From Bacteroidetes bacterium UBA6161 (lineage in GTDB: Bacteria; Bacteroidota; Bacteroidia; NS11-12g; UBA955): a stretch of DNA of 7,002 bases. The DNA is taken from NCBI GenBank assembly GCA_002422315.1, contig DIUJ01000007.1:56433-63434 (forward strand), given 5' to 3'. Shown piece by piece: positions 1 to 5,930 of this stretch (positions within the stretch are counted from its first letter, which is position 1; the number at the start of each line of letters is the position of its first letter). The notes below the pieces were generated by a model that searched no databases, was not told where the DNA came from, and was given only the letters and a program-made list of their open reading frames with translations. A program made the translations under genes and the position numbers.

Positions 1-1
1 C

Positions 2-49
2 CAAAGGGCAAAATACGCTAATGCGCATTTTGGGTTAAAAATGGATTAG
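2..49 (+). CDS. Possible C-terminal tail of a truncated plus-strand gene
   Basis: An open frame runs in from the left edge and ends at a TAG stop at 47-49; the visible tail reads QRAKYANAHFGLKMD. It is the longest of the three plus-strand frames here, and its stop lies 16 bases before a terminator hairpin, which is where a gene converging on dnaN would end. Fifteen residues are too few to identify a family. The alternative is a minus-strand gene starting at the ATG at 28-26 (MRISVFCPL, open to the edge), which is equally short. No product can be named. Confidence 0.3.
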   Translation, partial: QRAKYANAHFGLKMD

Positions 50-64
50 CCCTATATATTTAAT

Positions 65-100
65 AAAAAAGCCGACAACTTTAAAGTTCTCGGCTTTTTT
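65..100. terminator. Bidirectional intrinsic terminator downstream of dnaN
   Basis: The arms 65-75 (A6 then GCCGA) and 90-100 (TCGGC then T6) pair over 11 bp. A C-C mismatch follows, then a short AAC/GTT inner stem closing a TTTAAA loop. The flanking A6 and T6 give a U-tract on either strand, so it can end dnaN transcription (123 bases past its stop) and also any gene arriving from the left edge. Confidence 0.8.
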
Positions 101-222
101 ATTTAGATTGGTCGTATATTCCTTAAATATGTGCCTTGGGGTAATTAAAATCAAAAAATGAAATGAATATTCTATGCTTGTTTCGATTTTTGTAAAGAAA
201 CCTATAAGGGCTTTGGAAACAC

Positions 223-1341
223 TTAATAATTGTTTAACATCATTGGCATAATCAACATAAGCACATCTTCCCCGTCTTCGTTCTCTTTTGGCAATACTAA
301 TCCGGCCCTGCTAGGAGTAGAAAGTCTAATTGCAATCTCAGATGCTTCAATATTGCTTAGTAATTCCACCAAATATTTAGAATTAAACCCTATTTCAAGG
401 TCTTCACCTTCATAATCACAAACTAATTTTTCATGAGCTTCACTTGCTTTTTCAATGTCTTCAGACATAATATTAAGTTCACTTCCAGCAATTTTAACTC
501 TAATTTGATGGGTATGTTGGTTGGAGAAAATAGCAATTCTTTTAACTGAATTAAGAAATTCTGCCCTAGGAATAAAAAGTACATTGTTATTATCCTGAGG
601 TATTACCATTTTGTAGTCAGGGAATTTTTCATCCAAAATTCTAGAAATCAACACAAAGCTACCACAAGTAAATCTAATATTAGACTCACTAACATCGATT
701 GTTACAGGGGTAAGGTCATTTGGCAATCCGGATTTTAGAAGATTTAAGGATTTCTTTGGTAAAATAAAACTGGTTTCAAAACCAGGCTGTATGTCTGTTT
801 TTGAGTATCTAACAAGCCTGTTTGCATCTGTTGCTACAAAGTTTATACTGTTCTCAAAGATTTCGAAAAACACACCTGTAAGAGCCAATCGAAGGTCATC
901 GTTTCCTGTAGCAAAAATAGTTTTATTAATCCCTCTTAACAATACATTTGCAGGAACTACAAATGTATTTATTGCATTTATCTGTGGGGAATTCGGGAAT
1001 TCATCAGCAGATTCTCCAGCTAATTTATATCTTCCAGAGCTTGTACTTAATTCTATGCTATTGTTTGGGTCTATTGTAAACGTCAAGGGTTGTTCTCCAA
1101 GTGCCCTTAATATATCTGTGGTAGATTTTGAGGGAACACAAATTTGGATATTTTCTTTTGATTCGACTTCTAAACTTTCTTGTAAGAAAGTTTCCAAATC
1201 GGAAGTGGTTATTGTTAACTTACCATCTGCTAGATCAAAATAAAAATTTTCTAAAGCAGGAATAACCGGCTTAGATAAAATAGCTCCATTTACAGCTTGA
1301 AGCTTTTGAAGTAAAGGAGTAGAGGGTACGATAAATTTCAT
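223..1341 (-). CDS. dnaN: DNA polymerase III beta subunit (sliding clamp)
   Basis: The 372-residue product has the length and sequence character of the bacterial beta clamp, the homodimeric ring that encircles DNA and tethers the replicative polymerase. The N-terminus MKFIVPSTPLLQKLQAVNGA followed by PALENFYFDL and TTSDLET is the typical start of domain 1. RLALTGVFFEI and FVATDANRLVRY mark the domain 2 region, FPDYKMVIP the start of domain 3, and the C-terminus ends in the family's conserved short hydrophobic stretch (LIMPMML, here with NNY added). The three repeated clamp domains should span about 1-120, 125-250 and 255-372. The ATG at 1341 gives the expected N-terminus without extension; there is no clear Shine-Dalgarno sequence, only a -7-like box 20 bases upstream. 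No dnaA, recF or gyrB is next to it; the upstream gene in the same direction is asnS, 108 bases away, so dnaN may be read from its own promoter, by read-through, or both. No frameshift or missing segment is visible. Confidence 0.96.
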   Translation of the reverse strand: MKFIVPSTPLLQKLQAVNGAILSKPVIPALENFYFDLADGKLTITTSDLETFLQESLEVESKENIQICVPSKSTTDILRALGEQPLTFTIDPNNSIELSTSSGRYKLAGESADEFPNSPQINAINTFVVPANVLLRGINKTIFATGNDDLRLALTGVFFEIFENSINFVATDANRLVRYSKTDIQPGFETSFILPKKSLNLLKSGLPNDLTPVTIDVSESNIRFTCGSFVLISRILDEKFPDYKMVIPQDNNNVLFIPRAEFLNSVKRIAIFSNQHTHQIRVKIAGSELNIMSEDIEKASEAHEKLVCDYEGEDLEIGFNSKYLVELLSNIEASEIAIRLSTPSRAGLVLPKENEDGEDVLMLIMPMMLNNY

Positions 1342-1360
1342 ATACTTACAGAATAAGAGG

Positions 1361-1368
1361 CAAACCTA
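1361..1368 (-). promoter_or_regulatory. Candidate -7 box of a dnaN promoter
   Basis: Read on the minus strand this is TAGGTTTG, an exact match to the Bacteroidota sigma-A -7 consensus TAnnTTTG. It would start transcription about 10-15 bases before the dnaN ATG. No TTG is found at the usual distance upstream, so the -33 half is missing and the call is tentative. Confidence 0.4.
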
Positions 1369-1387
1369 ATTTTATTTTTAAATAGAC

Positions 1388-1399
1388 ATGCTATAGCAT
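1388..1399. repeat. 12-base perfect palindrome upstream of dnaN
   Basis: ATGCTATAGCAT is self-complementary over all 12 bases. It sits 19 bases upstream of the -7-like box, where the -33 element would lie, so a regulator binding here would cover the dnaN promoter. There is no T-tract, so it is not an intrinsic terminator. A 12-base palindrome can occur by chance in AT-rich DNA. Confidence 0.35.
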
Positions 1400-1416
1400 A
1401 GGAATGTTTTATACAC

Positions 1417-1435
1417 AATTTCTGCCATAGAAATT
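1417..1435. other. Short hairpin just downstream of asnS
   Basis: AATTTCT (1417-1423) and AGAAATT (1429-1435) form a perfect 7-bp stem around the loop GCCAT, 15 bases past the asnS stop. The stem is AU-rich and not followed by a U-run on the asnS strand, so it is at best a weak or factor-assisted terminator or an mRNA 3'-end structure. Confidence 0.35.
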
Positions 1436-1449
1436 CACATTTATTCAGT

Positions 1450-2964
1450 TTAAGGAGCAATTCTGCCATACATTCTAGGGAAAGGAATAGTTTCTCTAAC
1501 ATGGTTTAGTTTGCATACCCATGCTACAAGTCTTTCTAGTCCAAGTCCAAATCCAGAATGGGGCACAGATCCAAATCTTCTCAAATCTAAATACCACTCA
1601 AATTCATGCATTGGCAATTCATGTTCTATGATTTTACTTCTCAGTTTTTGTTCGTCTGTTTCTCTTTCACCTCCCCCAACAATCTCCCCATAACCTTCGG
1701 GTGCCAATACATCCACTCCCCTAGCAAATCGTTCGTCCTCTGGGTTTCTCTTTAAATAAAAAGCCTTTACCTCGTGGGGCCAATCATATACCATTACTGG
1801 AACATCAAATAATCTTGTTAAAACAGTTTCATCGCTTCCTCCAAAATCACTTCCGTACTGAAAGTTCTTGGCCGAATTTAACCAATTAGGAATATTCCTA
1901 AGTTCTTCTTCCAAATCCTTTGCTTCATTTTTTAGCTGCGCAATTTTAGCAAGATTAAAGTTTACTTCCCCTTTTTTCATTCCTGGAGTAGCAACTTTGT
2001 TTTCTCTATCAATAATCTCTTCCATTACTCTCCTTAGCTGGGTTTCTGCATTGTTCAAATCCTGCTCTAAAGTTTCAATGGTAGTCCTACCGTTAACAGC
2101 CTTTTTAGCTTGGATAATATCTACTGCTTCAGTGTAAGTAAGCCTAACAAAAGGAGAACTAGATTTTTTCAAAACCTCTACATCTCTCCCCAAAATACTC
2201 AATTCTTCAGAAGACTTATCTATCACTTCTTTCACTACATACTGGAGGAATTGTTCAATCAAATCCATATTCTGAAAAAGATCATAAAAAGCCATCTCTG
2301 GTTCTATCATCCAAAACTCAGACAAATGCCTTCTCGTCTTAGATTTTTCTGCCCTAAAGGTCGGACCAAAGGTATATATTTTGCCCAATGCCATAGCCAT
2401 CGCTTCCCCATATAGCTGACCGCTCTGCGAGAGATATGCAGGCTGACCATAGAAGTCTGTTTCAAACAAATTTGTTGTTCCTTCGCACGCATTTGCTGTA
2501 AACAAAGGTGCATCTGCTTGCACAAAACCTTCTTTCTGAAAGAAATTATGAATGGCAAAAATAATCGTATTTCTAATCTTCATAATAGCCCATTGGCGTT
2601 GGCTTCTTAGCCAAAGATGCCTGTGGTCCATCAAAAATTCCACCCCATGTTCTTTTTTCTGAATAGGATAATCGGAAACTGATTGGTATACAAACAACTC
2701 TGAAACATGAATCTCATATCCTCCTATTTGTTTTTCATCTCTCACAACTTTTCCGGTTACAGAAATAGCACTTTCAAGCCCAAGCTTTTTGACTTGTTCA
2801 AAATTCTCTTCGCCTATGTTTTCAGCAGCTACTATACACTGACAGAAGCCAGAACCGTCCCTTAAAATAACAAAGGCGATACCCTTGCCTTCTCTTTTGT
2901 TAGACACCCAACCTTGGAGTGTAACAATTTTCCCTTCATTTATTGCTAAATCTTTAATTTGCAT
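1450..2964 (-). CDS. asnS: Asparaginyl-tRNA synthetase
   Basis: Class II aminoacyl-tRNA synthetase that charges tRNA(Asn) with asparagine in the cytoplasm. Counting from the chosen ATG (504 residues), an OB-fold anticodon-binding domain lies at about 8-105 (VTLQGWVSNKR, FVILRDGSG). The catalytic domain follows with motif 1 around 135-156 (FFQKEGFVQADAPLFT), motif 2 around 198-227 (FGPTFRAEKSKTRRHLSEFW) and motif 3 around 466-497 (GFGLGLERLVAW, then RETIPFPR). The ending RETIPFPRMYGRIAP is typical of AsnRS rather than AspRS. At 504 residues it is longer than the roughly 466 of E. coli AsnRS; the extra length is a charged, probably coiled-coil insertion at about 285-365 between motifs 2 and 3. 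The frame extends 10 codons upstream to a TTG at 2994, but that TTG lies inside a candidate -7 promoter box and the extension is not OB-fold-like, so the ATG at 2964 (MQIKDLA) is preferred. The gene is divergent from rpoN and precedes dnaN. Confidence 0.95.
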   Translation of the reverse strand: MQIKDLAINEGKIVTLQGWVSNKREGKGIAFVILRDGSGFCQCIVAAENIGEENFEQVKKLGLESAISVTGKVVRDEKQIGGYEIHVSELFVYQSVSDYPIQKKEHGVEFLMDHRHLWLRSQRQWAIMKIRNTIIFAIHNFFQKEGFVQADAPLFTANACEGTTNLFETDFYGQPAYLSQSGQLYGEAMAMALGKIYTFGPTFRAEKSKTRRHLSEFWMIEPEMAFYDLFQNMDLIEQFLQYVVKEVIDKSSEELSILGRDVEVLKKSSSPFVRLTYTEAVDIIQAKKAVNGRTTIETLEQDLNNAETQLRRVMEEIIDRENKVATPGMKKGEVNFNLAKIAQLKNEAKDLEEELRNIPNWLNSAKNFQYGSDFGGSDETVLTRLFDVPVMVYDWPHEVKAFYLKRNPEDERFARGVDVLAPEGYGEIVGGGERETDEQKLRSKIIEHELPMHEFEWYLDLRRFGSVPHSGFGLGLERLVAWVCKLNHVRETIPFPRMYGRIAP

Positions 2965-2987
2965 TTTGTACTTTTGTAAAAAAATCG

Positions 2988-3019
2988 TTTGCAAATTTAC
3001 AAAACATGCGCTAGCTTTT
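2988..3019 (+). promoter_or_regulatory. Candidate rpoN operon promoter
   Basis: TTTG at 2988-2991 followed after 20 bases by TAGCTTTT at 3012-3019 fits the Bacteroidota -33/-7 pattern (TTTG, about 19-20 bases, TAnnTTTG) with only the last -7 base off. Transcription would start near 3026, leaving a leader of about 10 bases before the rpoN ATG. It overlaps the oppositely directed asnS promoter candidate. Confidence 0.45.
2992..2999 (-). promoter_or_regulatory. Candidate -7 box of the asnS promoter
   Basis: The minus strand reads TAAATTTG, an exact match to TAnnTTTG. It would place the asnS transcript start near 2985, about 20 bases before the ATG at 2964, and makes the TTG at 2994 unusable as a start because it lies inside the box. 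No good -33 TTG is seen upstream. Confidence 0.45.
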
Positions 3020-3035
3020 AAAGATAAATATTTTT

Positions 3036-4529
3036 ATGCTTAAACAATCCCTTAGTCAGAAGTTACTTCAGAAAATGTCGCCCCAGCAAATACAGTATAT
3101 TAAACTGTTGCAGCTAGGCACCATAGACTTTTTAGAAAGAGTAGAACAAGAACTCTTAGATAATCCTGCATTGGAAAAAGGGCTGGACTCGGATCCTAAC
3201 GCAAATGATGTATATGATGATATTGACAAATCAGATGTAGACAAAACCGATAGCCAAAGCGACTCCGAATTTGGAGAAAGCGACGATACCTGGGATAAAG
3301 ATATAGCAGATTATCTTACAGATTCTAATGAAAGTGATTATGGCAACAATGACGACTACAACGATGACAACGAAAGAAAAGAGATACCCATAGCCACAAA
3401 CCAAAGTTTCTATGAATACCTTTCTGAGCAAGCAAGAAATAACATTATGAATGAACATAAGTTAGAACTTGCGCTGCATCTTATCGGCAGTTTAGAAGAA
3501 GATGGTTACTTAAGAAGAGAACTTAAAGCTATTGTTATGGACTTAATGTTTACAGCTAACATTCAAACTACAGAAGAAGAACTTCTAAAAGTGTTGTTAG
3601 AAGTACAACAAATGGACCCCGCAGGGATTGGTGCTAGAGATTTAAAAGAATGTCTCATCCTTCAACTGGAAAGAAAATTAGAAAACTATCCGACTAGTGC
3701 ATCTATTAATATTGCTATTAAAATCCTAAATGAACAAATGGATGCTTTTACTAAAAAGCACTATGACAAAATAACTAAAGTATTAAAAATTAGCGAGGAA
3801 GAGCTAAAAGATTCAATAAATGAAATAATTAAATTAAATCCGAAACCAGGTCACTCTTCTAACGATTCTGCATCCAAAGACCAATATGTGTCGCCTGATT
3901 TTACAGTTATAAACGAAGATGGGGAACTTACTGTTTTGCTCAATTCCAAAAATGCTCCAGAATTAAGGGTTAGTCGTTCCTATAAAGACACTCTTAAAGC
4001 ATATAGTTCCAACAATGGCAATAAAAAACTTAAGGAATCTGCACAGTATGTTAAACAAAAAATAGAGGGTGCAAAATGGTTCATCGAAAGCATTAAACAA
4101 AGGCAGCATACCTTATTGCAAACAATGAGAACTATTGTGGAATTACAAAATGAATTTTTTCAGGAGGGAGACGAAACAATGCTTAGACCCATGATAATGA
4201 AAGACGTTGCGGATATTATAGGGATGGATATATCTACTGTATCAAGGGTTGCGAATAGTAAATACGTTGAAACCTCTTTTGGTATTTTCCCCTTAAAATA
4301 TTTTTTCTCAGAAGGACTATCGACTTCTGACGGCGAGGAGGTTTCTAGCAGAGAAATTAAACATATCCTTAAAACAGCGATAGAATCTGAAAGCAAAGAA
4401 AAACCATTGACCGATGAAAAACTCATGGAAATTCTAACTGAAAAAGGGTATCAAATTGCTAGAAGAACTGTTGCAAAGTATAGAGAACAACTTAATATCC
4501 CTGTAGCTAGACTAAGAAAAGAATTATAA
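3036..4529 (+). CDS. rpoN: RNA polymerase sigma-54 factor
   Basis: Sigma-54 binds core RNA polymerase and directs it to -24/-12 promoters, which need an AAA+ activator to open. The 497-residue length is normal. Region I is at 1-50, glutamine- and leucine-rich (QSLSQKLLQKMSPQQIQYIK) and ending in the family-typical ELLDNPALE. Region II at about 51-116 is extremely acidic: residues 51-115 hold 21 Asp and 4 Glu against 5 Lys/Arg. The core-binding domain follows, with MDPAGIGARDLKECL at 193-207 and LNPKPG at 267-272. The DNA-binding domain has a helix-turn-helix at about 388-408 (DVADIIGMDISTVSRVANSK), and the RpoN box ARRTVAKYRE is intact at 475-484. All parts for function are present. The ATG at 3036 matches the family N-terminus; only A-rich sequence, no clear Shine-Dalgarno, precedes it. 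It heads a tight four-gene run, and its TAA directly abuts the next ATG. No sigma-54 activator (bEBP) is encoded in the window, so its regulon cannot be inferred. Confidence 0.97.
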   Translation: MLKQSLSQKLLQKMSPQQIQYIKLLQLGTIDFLERVEQELLDNPALEKGLDSDPNANDVYDDIDKSDVDKTDSQSDSEFGESDDTWDKDIADYLTDSNESDYGNNDDYNDDNERKEIPIATNQSFYEYLSEQARNNIMNEHKLELALHLIGSLEEDGYLRRELKAIVMDLMFTANIQTTEEELLKVLLEVQQMDPAGIGARDLKECLILQLERKLENYPTSASINIAIKILNEQMDAFTKKHYDKITKVLKISEEELKDSINEIIKLNPKPGHSSNDSASKDQYVSPDFTVINEDGELTVLLNSKNAPELRVSRSYKDTLKAYSSNNGNKKLKESAQYVKQKIEGAKWFIESIKQRQHTLLQTMRTIVELQNEFFQEGDETMLRPMIMKDVADIIGMDISTVSRVANSKYVETSFGIFPLKYFFSEGLSTSDGEEVSSREIKHILKTAIESESKEKPLTDEKLMEILTEKGYQIARRTVAKYREQLNIPVARLRKEL

Positions 4530-5150
4530 ATGAAATCAGCAAGTAAATCCTTTTGGGAACTAATTTCTTTTATATTTCACCCCCTTTTGCTCATCACAGC
4601 TAGTATTTGGCTTCTTTTTGAGCAATACCCATATTACAAAGCAAGATATTTTGAAGAAGAAACGAATATTCTTTTGTTTTTTATTTTTGCAAATACTTTT
4701 GTTATGCCAACAATTGCAGTATTAATTTTGAAAAAATTAGGTTTAGTTCAGAGTATATATCTTAAAAACCAAAAAGATCGCTTATTCCCTTTTTTAATTA
4801 CTTCTATGTTTTGCTTTTTCACTGCGTGGCAATTGCATCAATCTTTTATTGGAGATTTGGCATTTAGATATCTCCTTGCAATTGGCATCAGTATATTTGT
4901 TCTAAGTTTTATTAATATCAAGAAAAAACTTAGTGCTCATGCCACAGGATCAGGCGGAGTTGTTGCCCTTCTTAGTTATATTGTTATTTATCTTGGAGAA
5001 GGAGAAATGGCTTTTTGGCTAATAGGCAGTCTCTTTTTGGCGGGGCTAGTTCTTAGTTCTCGCTTGTATTTAAAAGCCCATAGTGTTTCAGAAATTTATC
5101 TTGGATTTTTATTGGGTTTTAGTATCATTTTTTGTAGTGTTGCCATATGA
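4530..5150 (+). CDS. Multi-pass membrane protein related to PAP2 phosphatases, degenerate active site
   Basis: A 206-residue integral membrane protein with about six hydrophobic segments (roughly 11-30, 46-68, 86-105, 112-130, 142-176 possibly as two, and 190-206). PAP2-superfamily enzymes remove phosphate from lipid phosphates or undecaprenyl pyrophosphate and carry KX6RP, PSGH and SRX5HX3D. Here the third motif is recognisable as S177-R178, five residues, H184, three residues, E188, with Glu for Asp. The second is replaced by SAHATGSGG (135-143), where SGG stands where SGH is expected, so the usual His is missing; a nearby H137 could substitute. The first is only suggested by KNQKDRLFPF (79-88). 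It is therefore a divergent relative, and phosphatase activity is uncertain. I recall similar HATG/GG-type proteins in other Bacteroidota but could not check this. The ATG directly follows the rpoN stop with no spacer, and the TGA overlaps the next gene by 4 bases, so both junctions imply coupled translation. Confidence 0.72.
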   Translation: MKSASKSFWELISFIFHPLLLITASIWLLFEQYPYYKARYFEEETNILLFFIFANTFVMPTIAVLILKKLGLVQSIYLKNQKDRLFPFLITSMFCFFTAWQLHQSFIGDLAFRYLLAIGISIFVLSFINIKKKLSAHATGSGGVVALLSYIVIYLGEGEMAFWLIGSLFLAGLVLSSRLYLKAHSVSEIYLGFLLGFSIIFCSVAI

Positions 5151-5929
5151 ATTATAACTGTATAAAATTAGAAAAAAACGCCTCCATTGCCACTATTACA
5201 CTCAATAGAGAAGATGTTTTTAATGCTTTCAATGAAGAACAAAGCTATGAACTTCAAAATGCTTTGAAAGAAGTTGCAAAAGACACCGAAGTAAGAGTTG
5301 TAATTCTTACAGGTGCTGGTAAAGCATTTTGTTCTGGCCAAGATCTAAAAGCTATTGCATCTGCAGAAAAAAGATCCCTTTCCGAATCTCTACATAAAAG
5401 GTACAATCCAATTATTAGAGCGATGAGAGAATTACCCAAACCTATTATTTGTAAACTAAATGGTGTTGCAGCGGGAGCAGGATGTTCTCTTGCCTTAGCA
5501 TCAGATTTTATTGTTGCTTCTGAAAAAGCATCTTTAATTGAAGTATTTATAAATGTAGGACTTGTTTTAGATTCTGGATCCTCCTATTTCTTACCAAGAC
5601 TTGTGGGAAGTAATAGAGCTTTTGAACTATCTACCATGGGAAACAAAGTAACTGCAAGCCAAGCACTTGAGTGGGGAATGGTTAATAGAGTTGTGCCGCA
5701 TGACGAACTTGATAATACAACTCTGGAAATTGCAAACTATTATGCAATTGCTCCAACTAAAGCGATTGCTTTAATGAAAAAAATGCTCAACAAGTCTTTC
5801 CATTCTGATTTAGATACGATGTTAGACTATGAAGCCTATTGCCAAGAAATTGCAGGAAATTCAGATGATTATAAAGAAGGAGTTAGCGCTTTTAATGAAA
5901 AAAGAAAAGCTAATTTCAAAGGCAAATAA
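5147..5929 (+). CDS. Crotonase-fold acyl-CoA isomerase, PaaG-like
   Basis: A 260-residue soluble enzyme of the enoyl-CoA hydratase/isomerase superfamily, which binds acyl-CoA and stabilises an enolate in an oxyanion hole. The hole is formed around CSGQDLKAI (62-70) and NGVAAGAGCSLALASD (105-120). The two glutamates of classical hydratases are absent: the first (in CELA) is S114 and the second aligns with F134. Instead there is an aspartate, D142 (GLVLDSGSSYFLPRL), as in PaaG, the isomerase turning ring-1,2-epoxyphenylacetyl-CoA into oxepin-CoA. YNP (86-88), LPKPIIC, ALEWGMVNRVV and the C-terminal DYKEGVSAFNEKR...FKGK also resemble E. coli PaaG from memory. The substrate is not certain: no other paa gene is visible, and related isomerases act in beta-oxidation. 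The start ATG lies inside the stop of the preceding gene (ATGA at 5147-5150) with no Shine-Dalgarno sequence, indicating re-initiation. Family membership is secure; the PaaG assignment is moderate, so no symbol is given. Confidence 0.9.
   Translation: MNYNCIKLEKNASIATITLNREDVFNAFNEEQSYELQNALKEVAKDTEVRVVILTGAGKAFCSGQDLKAIASAEKRSLSESLHKRYNPIIRAMRELPKPIICKLNGVAAGAGCSLALASDFIVASEKASLIEVFINVGLVLDSGSSYFLPRLVGSNRAFELSTMGNKVTASQALEWGMVNRVVPHDELDNTTLEIANYYAIAPTKAIALMKKMLNKSFHSDLDTMLDYEAYCQEIAGNSDDYKEGVSAFNEKRKANFKGK
5918..5922 (+). promoter_or_regulatory. Shine-Dalgarno-like site for the gene starting at 5931
   Basis: AAAGG lies 8 bases before the ATG at 5931, inside the last codons of the crotonase gene. 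It favours that start over the in-frame upstream ATG at 5829, which would overlap the crotonase gene by 101 bases. Confidence 0.45.
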
Positions 5930-5930
5930 C

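Noticed and set aside
101..222. Small gene or RNA in the stretch between the left terminator and the dnaN stop
   Set aside because: Frames are broken quickly by stops, there is no convincing promoter, and only a weak CCT/AGG hairpin near 201-209 is visible; it reads as the dnaN 3' untranslated region.
791..1243. 150-codon plus-strand open frame opposite dnaN
   Set aside because: It lies wholly antisense to a clearly conserved gene, has no recognisable domain, and reflects the codon pattern of dnaN.
1868..2415. Two plus-strand open frames opposite asnS (1868-2137 and 2110-2415)
   Set aside because: Both are antisense to the conserved synthetase and show low-complexity Ser/Phe-rich or basic translations typical of shadow frames.
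3231..3458. Minus-strand open frame with a Val/Ile-rich, membrane-like translation inside rpoN
   Set aside because: It is the complement of the Asp/Asn codons (GAT/GAC, AAC) of sigma-54 region II, which read as Ile/Val on the other strand; no independent signal for a gene.
5829..5930. N-terminal extension of the secreted-protein gene to an in-frame ATG at 5829
   Set aside because: It would overlap the crotonase gene by 101 bases, put a lysine-rich stretch before the signal peptide, and ignore the AAAGG site 8 bases before the ATG at 5931.
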